Shown: one piece after another, positions 55,964 through 62,280 of the stretch
Numbering within the stretch: the first letter of the stretch is position 1
Layout: every line of letters starts with the position of its first letter
Source: Pontibacter virosus
Lineage (GTDB): Bacteria; Bacteroidota; Bacteroidia; Cytophagales; Hymenobacteraceae
Length of the DNA: 64,000 nt
Direction: 5' to 3'
NCBI RefSeq assembly: GCF_003096355.1
Contig: NZ_QEKI01000011.1
Span: 1 to 64,000, forward strand
Notes under the pieces: generated by a model
The model's input: only the letters and a program-made list of their open reading frames with translations
Database searches by the model: none
Told to the model about the DNA's origin: nothing
Made by a program: the position numbers and the translations under genes

Positions 55964-56287
55964 TTAGGCTTCCGGCATCAGGCGCACCACCAGGCCATCG
56001 AGTTCGGGGTTGACGCGCAGCTGGCAGGAAAGCCGGCTGGTTGCGGTGGCGTGTGGCAGAGTTTCGAGCATGTAGGCTTCGTCGTCTCCGGGCTCGGGTA
56101 GTTCACCGCTTTCGAGCACCTCCACGTGGCAGGTGGCGCAGATGGCCATGCCGCCACAGATAGCCGGTACGTCCAGCTCGTTGGCCTTCATCACTTCCAT
56201 TACCGAAAGGCCCATGTCGGTAGGGGCTTCCAGGGTTACGCGGCTACCGTCGGGCAGCTCCACGTGTATGTCGATCAGCTCCTCCAT
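55964..56287 (-). CDS. [2Fe-2S] ferredoxin, adrenodoxin type
   Basis: 107 residues. Cluster ligands C44, C50, C53 and C88 have the C-x5-C-x2-C-x34-C spacing of vertebrate/Isc-type ferredoxins (PAICGGMAICATCHVEV and RLSCQLRV). Acidic surface as expected for an electron carrier. Starts within the TAATG that ends the reductase gene (1-bp overlap), so the two are translated together and the upstream enzyme is its probable reductase. Final electron acceptor is unknown. Confidence 0.94.
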   Translation of the reverse strand: MEELIDIHVELPDGSRVTLEAPTDMGLSVMEVMKANELDVPAICGGMAICATCHVEVLESGELPEPGDDEAYMLETLPHATATSRLSCQLRVNPELDGLVVRLMPEA

Positions 56288-57300
56288 TAGCTTAGCTCCT
56301 GTATGCCGTTCACGGTGGTGTACTTGAGCACAAACTTCTTGTCCGGATAGATAATGTTATAGGCGCTCTGTGCCATTAAGGCCGACTCGTGGAAACCGCA
56401 CAGGATCAGCTTCAACTTGCCCGGGTAGGTGTTGATGTCGCCGATGGCGTACACGCCCGGAATGTTGGTAGAGTAGTCCACGGTGTTCACCACGATGGCG
56501 CCCTTCTCCAGCTCCAGTCCCCAGTTCTCGAGCGGCCCCAGTTTTGGCACCAGACCGAAAAGCGGGATGAAGTAATCGGTCTTGATCTGGTACTCGGTCT
56601 GGTTGTCGATCAAGACGGTTACACCATCGAGTTTACCGTTGCCCTGCACTTCCGTCACGTTCGACTTAAGCAGAAGTTTTATCTGTCCTTCCTCGGCCAA
56701 CGTAAGCACTTTTTCCGCCGATTCCGGCGCACCCCGGAAAGTAGAGCCGCGGTGTACGAGTGTCAGTTCTTCCGCTACACCGGCCAGGTAGATGGCCCAA
56801 TCCAGGGCGGAGTCACCACCGCCAGCCAGTACCACTTTCTTGCTGCGGAACAGCTCCGGGTCGCGCACCATGTAGGTCACGCCTTTTCCTTCAAAGTTCT
56901 CGAGGCTCTCGATGGCGGGTTTGCGGGGCTCAAAAGAACCCAGTCCGCCCGCAATGGCCACTACCTTACAGGCAATTTCGGTGCCTTCGGAAGTACGCAC
57001 AATGAACGAGCCGTCTTCCTGCTTGTCGAGTTCTTCTACGCGCTCTCCCAGGGTGAAAGTAGGGTGGAAAGGCTCGATCTGCTTCATTAGATTGTCAACC
57101 AGCTCACCAGCCAGTATCGACGGGAAACCAGGTATGTCGTAGATCGGTTTTTTAGGGTATATCTCAGCTAGCTGTCCGCCCACTACAGGCAGAGCGTCCA
57201 CCACGTGGCAGCGCATCTTGAGCAGACCAGCCTCAAACACGGCGAACAAGCCCACAGGGCCTGCGCCTACAATGCATATATCGGTTGTTATTCTGTCCAT
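56287..57300 (-). CDS. Ferredoxin--NAD(P)+ reductase, thioredoxin-reductase-like FAD enzyme
   Basis: 337 residues. FAD site GAGPVGLFAVFEAG near the N-terminus, second nucleotide site VVLAGGGDSALDWAIYLA, and C-terminal GVYAIGDINTYPGKLKLI. The family CxxC of thioredoxin reductase is absent, as in the ferredoxin/flavodoxin reductases of the YumC type. Transfers electrons between NADPH and a ferredoxin; the gene directly downstream encodes one. Cytoplasmic. An upstream terminator separates it from the membrane-protein operon. Confidence 0.95.
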   Translation of the reverse strand: MDRITTDICIVGAGPVGLFAVFEAGLLKMRCHVVDALPVVGGQLAEIYPKKPIYDIPGFPSILAGELVDNLMKQIEPFHPTFTLGERVEELDKQEDGSFIVRTSEGTEIACKVVAIAGGLGSFEPRKPAIESLENFEGKGVTYMVRDPELFRSKKVVLAGGGDSALDWAIYLAGVAEELTLVHRGSTFRGAPESAEKVLTLAEEGQIKLLLKSNVTEVQGNGKLDGVTVLIDNQTEYQIKTDYFIPLFGLVPKLGPLENWGLELEKGAIVVNTVDYSTNIPGVYAIGDINTYPGKLKLILCGFHESALMAQSAYNIIYPDKKFVLKYTTVNGIQELS

Positions 57301-57379
57301 TTAAAATTGTCTTTTGATCAATCAATTTTCTACCGTAAAGATACGGCCATGTGTTAAGCATCCATAGCAATTTCTGTTA

Positions 57380-57421
57380 TAAAATGGGGCGGCTCACAGC
57401 ACCTGCCGTAAACCGCCCCAT
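57380..57421 (-). terminator. Terminator of the membrane-protein operon
   Basis: Perfect 11-bp stem AAATGGGGCGG/CCGCCCCATTT with a 20-nt loop, 21 bp past the stop of the gene at 57442 on the minus strand, followed there by TTATAAC. Separates it from the reductase gene 80 bp on. Confidence 0.85.
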
Positions 57422-57441
57422 TTCAGTTGTGCTGTATATAA

Positions 57442-57720
57442 TTATTTCAGTGCTTTATCCAGCATATCGCCCAGGTCGCTCACACCTAAGGTGAACATAA
57501 ACAGCACAATGGCCAGTATGATCTTAACCACCACAGGTATAGCGAAGCCGAGGTGGCGCTTCAGATAGGTGTTGGCCGGTGGGAGATAGACGAGCGAGAG
57601 CAACAGGTATACGAGCCCGGGCACAGGATGTACCAGTACCAGGTTCAGGACTCCAACGGCTGCTACTACCAGGCCGAAAAACCAGCCGAGCAGGGGATAG
57701 GTCAAGGTATGGGCTTTCAT
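57442..57720 (-). CDS. Small membrane protein, 92 aa
   Basis: Three hydrophobic segments (LLGWFFGLVVAAVGVLNLVLV, GLVYLLLSLVYLP, GFAIPVVVKIILAIVLFMFTLGV) and a short acidic C-terminus (DLGDMLDKALK). Not recognised as a named family. Last gene of a same-strand run of small membrane proteins with 11 bp to the preceding gene, so it is part of the operon headed by the winged-helix regulated genes at 59-60 kb. Confidence 0.62.
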   Translation of the reverse strand: MKAHTLTYPLLGWFFGLVVAAVGVLNLVLVHPVPGLVYLLLSLVYLPPANTYLKRHLGFAIPVVVKIILAIVLFMFTLGVSDLGDMLDKALK

Positions 57721-57731
57721 AGTGCTGCTGT

Positions 57732-58022
57732 TTAACTGCCTGCAAATGGAGTTCCGAAAATACCGACAGCCAACTCTGCCCAGATAAGAAAGAGGACCAG
57801 CAGAATAATGCCGATAATAACGAGTCGGGATTCGGTATTTCTAACTTTCCGGATCACCAGCTCAGCCAAGAGTCCGGTGCTGAGCAGCAGAATGCCCATG
57901 ATGACAAAATCTGCCAGATCCCAGTCTACTTCGTTGGTGAATTGCATGGCAATGAGCGGGATGAGCAGCAGAAAAGCTACTGTGAACACAATGCCGATAA
58001 GTCTTTTGTTTTGCGTTACCAT
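57732..58022 (-). CDS. Small three-segment membrane protein, 96 aa
   Basis: Hydrophobic segments LIGIVFTVAFLLLIPLIAM, FVIMGILLLSTGLLAELVI and LVIIGIILLVLFLIWAELAVGIFG, separated by a charged loop (RKVRNTES). It resembles small membrane proteins found beside DUF4153-like genes in Bacteroidota. Function unknown. 40 bp downstream of the 413-residue membrane protein gene. Confidence 0.66.
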   Translation of the reverse strand: MVTQNKRLIGIVFTVAFLLLIPLIAMQFTNEVDWDLADFVIMGILLLSTGLLAELVIRKVRNTESRLVIIGIILLVLFLIWAELAVGIFGTPFAGS

Positions 58023-58062
58023 ATCTGTTTTTGATTTATGATGAAGTGAATGTTGCTACTGC

Positions 58063-59304
58063 TTATTTAAATCCGAACATGATCGGGAAGAGGAAAACGA
58101 CCACTACTGTCCAGAAAAAGTACACCGGAATGTAGAGCACAATGGACCGCCCTACCTCAGTGATGGCCGCCTTTCGGGTGGCTGCTTTAAAGAGCATGAC
58201 CGTGACTATGAGCAGGTGCACCAGCATGAGCACATTTCCCCCCATTACAGCCACCCTGTTGGGTGTGATGCCCCACTCCGAGATGCGGAACGAAATAGCC
58301 GACAGCGCAATGCCATTCACGACCACCGTTACTACAGAGAGCAGGAGCAGCACCCACACGCCCGAAGCAGCGCCTGATTTGTTAGAACTCTCTGCCACCG
58401 AGAAAAAGATTAGCGCCATCACCCCAATCAGGAGCACGTTGAAGAGCAGCAGAAACTCACGGTCGTTGTAAGGGTCCTTGCCGGAGTAGATGATAGCCCC
58501 CAGGTAAATGACCAGCATCACCAGCACGAGCGGACTGAAGATTTTGGCAATAACCGGCGACACTTTGTTCACCAATTGCGGGTTGTTCTGGGTCAGGTAG
58601 GCGGCTACGATGGGAACTGCCGGCAATCCAAAGGCGACGATGTATTCAAAGTAAAACTCCTCTATCCGGAGCCCGATCAGCGCAAACAGGCCGATCGTTA
58701 TACCTGTCAGCATCCCAGCGGCTATTACCAAAAGTGCCGACATCACGGCAAGGTCGCCGTTGAAGCGCAGGAAGCTGAGTCGCTTGTCGGCCAGGTGCAG
58801 TTCCCGACCCGTGTAAGATACCCCTAGCAGCACCCACAGCAGCAAAGGCAGGTGGATGCAGGCCAGCACCAGCGTGTCGCTCTGGTTGTCGGGCAGCAGG
58901 TTGATGTAGAGGGCGCAAACAACCGTGATGGCAGCGATAAAAGCGATCCGGTTTGCCGGCAGTTTGTTCCGCCAGGCAAAGTAGGCCATCAATGGCGGAA
59001 GCACAAAAAAGCTGAGGTTGCGCGGGTAGTAGAATTCCTCGCTGATGGGGAAGATGGCCGGTAGTTTGACGAGTATACCTGCGACCAGCGCGGCGATGAT
59101 CACGAACAGGAACTCCCGGTTAAAGCGCCAGAAAACGTCTTCCGTTTCGTAATTTAGTCGCTCGTACCAGAAGCCGGCCAGCGCCTTGTCCTGTAACTGG
59201 GGGTAAATGCCGCTGAACTCCTGTTTGAAGCCAGACTTGTTGGCGCGGTACAGCTTCTCGAGCTGTCCGGGGTTGTCGAGGTGCGATAGTATTTGCTCTT
59301 TCAT
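58063..59304 (-). CDS. Polytopic membrane protein, possibly DUF4153-like
   Basis: 413 residues. A soluble N-terminal part of about 65 residues (LDNPGQLEKLYRANKSGFKQEFSGIYPQLQ) precedes about eleven membrane segments (for example FLFVIIAALVAGILVKLPAIF, LVLACIHLPLLLWVLLGVSYTG, VVFLFPIMFGFK). The layout resembles DUF4153/DUF4401-type proteins of Bacteroidota, but I am not certain. Part of the operon controlled from the 59750 operator. Transport or signalling role is unknown. Confidence 0.6.
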   Translation of the reverse strand: MKEQILSHLDNPGQLEKLYRANKSGFKQEFSGIYPQLQDKALAGFWYERLNYETEDVFWRFNREFLFVIIAALVAGILVKLPAIFPISEEFYYPRNLSFFVLPPLMAYFAWRNKLPANRIAFIAAITVVCALYINLLPDNQSDTLVLACIHLPLLLWVLLGVSYTGRELHLADKRLSFLRFNGDLAVMSALLVIAAGMLTGITIGLFALIGLRIEEFYFEYIVAFGLPAVPIVAAYLTQNNPQLVNKVSPVIAKIFSPLVLVMLVIYLGAIIYSGKDPYNDREFLLLFNVLLIGVMALIFFSVAESSNKSGAASGVWVLLLLSVVTVVVNGIALSAISFRISEWGITPNRVAVMGGNVLMLVHLLIVTVMLFKAATRKAAITEVGRSIVLYIPVYFFWTVVVVFLFPIMFGFK

Positions 59305-59361
59305 GGGAATATACCTTTAAGGTTATTTTTGAAGATCATTTTGCCAGACAACTGCTGCGCC

Positions 59362-59700
59362 CTAGTCCCACAGCGTACCGACCAGACCCAGCACAGAACC
59401 CAGCCAAAGGCCTACCAGGTAGATCAGCGCGCTCAGCACCACCGCGACGGCCTTGTGTATGCCGAGCCTGCGGTGATAGTGGAGCAGCATGTAGTTGATC
59501 AGGCCACCGAGCGCACCGGCCATCGGCACAATGAGGAGCGGCCTTATCATCCACAGTTTGCCCCAGGCTGGATCAGGATGCTGTACACCCGCCAGAAAAA
59601 GCGCGATCAGGGCTAATCCGAATGCGGCACCCGTGAGGGCGCGTCTACCTGCCGCAGCGACTTGCACAGGTTGGTTTTGATAATTGTTTTGCTGTACCAT
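59362..59700 (-). CDS. Membrane protein, 112 aa, three segments
   Basis: Soluble Gln/Asn-rich start (MVQQNNYQNQPVQVAAAGRR) then segments LTGAAFGLALIALFLAGV, PLLIVPMAGALGGLINYMLL and AVAVVLSALIYLVGLWLGSVLGLV. Family not recognised. First gene after the operator at 59750-59766, 50 bp upstream of its ATG, so it is probably the first target of the winged-helix regulator encoded just before. Confidence 0.65.
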   Translation of the reverse strand: MVQQNNYQNQPVQVAAAGRRALTGAAFGLALIALFLAGVQHPDPAWGKLWMIRPLLIVPMAGALGGLINYMLLHYHRRLGIHKAVAVVLSALIYLVGLWLGSVLGLVGTLWD

Positions 59701-59749
59701 GTTTCTTGTGCGTTAAGGATTATACATTGTTTTTGTAAGTAAATAAAGT

Positions 59750-59766
59750 ACTTTGAACTTCAAAGT
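59750..59766. promoter_or_regulatory. Operator 1 of the winged-helix regulator
   Basis: ACTTTGAACTTCAAAGT, a perfect 8+1+8 inverted repeat between the regulator stop (59784) and the start of the next gene (59700). Preceded by TAAAGT as in operator 2. On the minus strand a TACACTTTG overlaps it. Confidence 0.75.
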
Positions 59767-59783
59767 GTAGCAATAAAAAAATA

Positions 59784-60092
59784 TTAGTCGCTCTGTCGGT
59801 TGTTTAAAATCAGCTGTTCCAGGGCATCCAAGTGGCTTTTGAAGGCCTCACGACCGGCATCTGTTGCCTGGTAGGTAGTGTTGGGTTTGCGGCCGACAAA
59901 CTGTTTCTCCACTTGCAGGTACTTAGCCTCCTCCAACGCCCGCAGGTGACTGGCCAGGTTGCCGTCGGTCAGTTGCAGGGTTTCTTTCAGGGTATTGAAG
60001 TCCACCCTGTCGTCCACCAGCAGCACCGACATAATGCCTAGCCGCGCCTTGCTTTCGAAGGCCTTGTTTATATTTTCCAGGTATTCTTTCAC
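59784..60092 (-). CDS. Winged-helix transcriptional regulator (HTH_34 type)
   Basis: 102 residues using the GTG at 60092 (MKEYLENINKAFESKARLG), 7 bp past the preceding stop. No in-frame ATG precedes MSVLL except one that would overlap the upstream gene by 56 bp. The core LGIMSVLLVDDRVDFNTLKETLQLTDGNLASHLRALEEAKYLQVEK and GRKPNTTYQATDAGREAF (given in parts) is a MarR/ArsR-like winged helix of the HTH_34 family. No cysteine sensor is visible. Two matching palindromes flank the two-gene unit it belongs to. Confidence 0.82.
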   Translation of the reverse strand: MKEYLENINKAFESKARLGIMSVLLVDDRVDFNTLKETLQLTDGNLASHLRALEEAKYLQVEKQFVGRKPNTTYQATDAGREAFKSHLDALEQLILNNRQSD

Positions 60093-60099
60093 CGGTTTG

Positions 60100-60723
60100 C
60101 TAGCGTTCGTATTTAAAGTACACCAGCGCGCCATACACAATGTGCAGTATGCCAAAGCCCAACGTCCAAAGCATCAGACCATAGCTGACAAACACACTGG
60201 CAACCAGGCCAAGGATGATTTGGATGATGCCCAGATAACGAATATCACCCAAGGTATACTTGCTGCCGTTGAGTAAAGCCAGGCCATAAAAAACGAGCAT
60301 GGCTGGCGCTACCAGGTATAGAATGCCATGGTAGAGCAGAACGGCACAAAAAACACCACCTGCAGCCAAAGGTATAGCCAGGTTCACCAGCAGTCGCTTC
60401 GATTGGTTGTCCCAGGTGCGCTGGTTCTTCTTGCGGGCATTGCGCGCCGTGAAATAGGTGGCCGTTCCGAAAGCCAGCACCAATACACCGACAGCTATCG
60501 CCAATACAAACAGTACGTTCTCACGGCTGAAGTTACTGGCCATATCATTGTAATAATTGATGTTGTGCTGGCTAAAGTACCACTTCACCACCGCCGCACC
60601 TATCAGTGCCGACAAGCCTGCAAAAACGCCGGACAATCCGCTCAGGGAGATAAAGCGGGAAGAGCGATCCATGATGTTGCGGATCTCGTGCAGGGCTTCT
60701 AGCTGGTCTTGCTGCTGATTCAT
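60100..60723 (-). CDS. Membrane protein co-transcribed with the winged-helix regulator
   Basis: 207 residues. Soluble start (QDQLEALHEIRNIMDRSSRF) and about six membrane segments (LSGLSGVFAGLSALIGAAVVKWYF, VLFVLAIAVGVLVLAFGTAT, LAIPLAAGGVFCAVLLYHGI, YLVAPAMLVFYGLALL, YLGIIQIILGLVASVFVSYG, WTLGFGILHIVYGALVY). The pairing with a winged-helix protein is common in Bacteroidota, but function is unknown. ATG is 9 bp from operator 2, and the promoter gives a very short leader. Confidence 0.72.
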   Translation of the reverse strand: MNQQQDQLEALHEIRNIMDRSSRFISLSGLSGVFAGLSALIGAAVVKWYFSQHNINYYNDMASNFSRENVLFVLAIAVGVLVLAFGTATYFTARNARKKNQRTWDNQSKRLLVNLAIPLAAGGVFCAVLLYHGILYLVAPAMLVFYGLALLNGSKYTLGDIRYLGIIQIILGLVASVFVSYGLMLWTLGFGILHIVYGALVYFKYER

Positions 60724-60731
60724 TATAAAGT

Positions 60732-60748
60732 ACTTTGAGTTTCAAAGT
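60732..60748. promoter_or_regulatory. Operator 2 of the winged-helix regulator
   Basis: ACTTTGAGTTTCAAAGT, 15 of 17 bases identical to operator 1, with the arms ACTTTGA/TCAAAGT intact. It covers the -7 element and the expected transcription start of the gene starting at 60723, as expected for a repressor site. Confidence 0.78.
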
Positions 60749-60772
60749 TAATACAGGTTTACGAAAAGTCAA
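60743..60772 (-). promoter_or_regulatory. Bacteroidota-type promoter of the regulator operon
   Basis: Minus strand: -33 TTG (60770-60772), 19-bp spacer, -7 TAACTTTG (60743-60750), matching TTG-N19-TAnnTTTG. Transcription would start about 10-15 bp before the ATG at 60723. Confidence 0.72.
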
Positions 60773-60902
60773 GCACCGAGGCTAAATAAATTTTAATAAT
60801 TTAAAGAGGGTATAGTTTAGCTCTTAGCGATGCCTAGCGCTTTTAGGGTTCAGAAAACAAACTGCTAAAGCGAGCTTGCAGCCTAAACTGTTACTTAATG
60901 CT

Positions 60903-61025
60903 CTTCGGGAAATTCATGTCCCGAAGGAAACTGTTGGGGATTGCCTAATCCCCGTGTGCCACTTAGCGGCTCGCGCGGGTCCGGAGACCCGCAGAAGTTT
61001 AGATTCGGATTGATAAATCCTAATC
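60903..61025. repeat. Array of four consecutive hairpins
   Basis: H1 60903-60926: CTTCGGGA/TCCCGAAG. H2 60936-60953: GGGGATT-GCCT-AATCCCC. H3 60975-60992: GCGGGTC-CGGA-GACCCGC. H4 61002-61025: GATTCGGATT-GATA-AATCCTAATC (one mismatch). The last three have four-base loops. No protein is coded. Lies in the 466-bp gap between divergent-free ends at 60724-61189. Could be a structured RNA or a REP/BIME-like palindrome group. Confidence 0.7.
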
Positions 61026-61121
61026 AGCTATACTTGCGAGAATCGAGTATACCTGAATTATTATATACCTACCTTAAGCAGCTGGACCTAACCGAATCAA
61101 CTATACCTGTCCCGAAACTAA

Positions 61122-61161
61122 AAGGCATTGGCCATACACCCAGGTATACAGCCAATGCCTT
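61122..61161 (-). terminator. Terminator of the cphA-iaaA unit
   Basis: Perfect 11-bp stem AAGGCATTGGC/GCCAATGCCTT with an 18-nt loop, 28 bp past the iaaA stop on the minus strand and followed there by TTAGTTT. GGTATA lies in the loop (61143-61148) and next to the stem (61165-61170). Confidence 0.85.
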
Positions 61162-61189
61162 ACAGGTATAGCAGATGCTTCGATTCAGG

Positions 61190-62155
61190 CTATTTCTCCA
61201 TCTCCTTCAGTTTAGCAGGCTTCTTCAACTTCTCAGACTCCCACAGGGCTACAAACGGTTCTTCATCGGCTGCCTGGTAGCCGCGCTTCATAAAACCGGT
61301 ATTGAACCCGAAAGCCGCCTTACCAGTAGTGTCCATCGATAGGATGCCGCGGTCGCCTTTCAATTTATCGGCATGCAACTGAATGGCTTTTTCAGTGGCT
61401 GACTGCAGGGAGTTATCGGCATACTTCATCATGGCGTATACCTCGTGCGCGAGCACACCGCGCATAATTGCCTCGCCCTCGCCGGTGCAACTCACAGCGC
61501 ATACCTCGTTGTTGGCAAAGGTGCCCCCGCCGATAATGGGTGTATCGCCGACGCGTCCTTTCATCTGGTTAGTCAGTCCGCCGGTGGAGGTGGCCGCTGC
61601 CAGGTTGCCGTTGATGTCCAGGGCAACAGCACCCACCGTGTCGGTCATGGAACCGGGCATGGCTTTCTTCCCTGCCTTTTCCTGCTGCTTGTCAAGCCAG
61701 GCCTCTCTTTTCTCAGGTGTCACGAAGTACTCCGGCCCTTTGAGTGGCAGGTTGTTGGCAAGGGCAAATTCCTCGGCACCGGTACCCACCAGCAGGCAGT
61801 GTTTGCATTTCTGCAGAATTACCTTAGCCAGACTAATGGGGTGCTGCACATACCGCACACCACCTACTGCCCCAACCCGAAGGGTATTGCCGTCCATAAT
61901 GGCGGCATCGAACTCAGTCTCTCCCCGCTGTGTCAGACTGGCGCCACGTCCGGCATTGAACATGGGGTTGCGCTCCATGCTGTTGACGGCAGCCTCTACT
62001 GCATCCAGGGCGCTGCCGCCTTTTCCCAATACATCATACCCTTCTTTCAGAGCATCGGCCAGGCCCTGTCTGTACGCTTCTTCTTTTTTCTTATCAAGTT
62101 CGCCGGGCTTTAGGGTTTCTGCGCCGGCGTGTATCGCAATTGCATATTTCTTCAT
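61190..62155 (-). CDS. iaaA: Isoaspartyl peptidase / L-asparaginase (Ntn hydrolase)
   Basis: Hydrolyses beta-aspartyl dipeptides, including beta-Asp-Arg released by cyanophycinase. 321 residues from the ATG at 62155 (MKKYAIAIHAGAETL), which matches the family N-terminus; a frame upstream to 62248 adds a doubtful Ala-rich stretch. NPMFNAGRGASLTQRGE, and the self-cleavage/nucleophile motif MTDTVGAVALD with T173, then TSTGGLTNQMKGRVGDTPIIG. No signal peptide, so the mature enzyme is likely cytoplasmic. It lies downstream of cyanophycin synthetase on the same strand, 125 bp apart. Confidence 0.93.
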   Translation of the reverse strand: MKKYAIAIHAGAETLKPGELDKKKEEAYRQGLADALKEGYDVLGKGGSALDAVEAAVNSMERNPMFNAGRGASLTQRGETEFDAAIMDGNTLRVGAVGGVRYVQHPISLAKVILQKCKHCLLVGTGAEEFALANNLPLKGPEYFVTPEKREAWLDKQQEKAGKKAMPGSMTDTVGAVALDINGNLAAATSTGGLTNQMKGRVGDTPIIGGGTFANNEVCAVSCTGEGEAIMRGVLAHEVYAMMKYADNSLQSATEKAIQLHADKLKGDRGILSMDTTGKAAFGFNTGFMKRGYQAADEEPFVALWESEKLKKPAKLKEMEK

Positions 62156-62280
62156 ATTCGTTTTTTCGTTTGGTGTAGCCTCCGGAATTGCGAGGCGAGC
62201 TATACCTGGTTTTAACAGGGCATAACCCAGCGCTGCAGCGGCTGCCACCTGGTTTTAGCGGCCGCCGGAGAAACGTTGCT

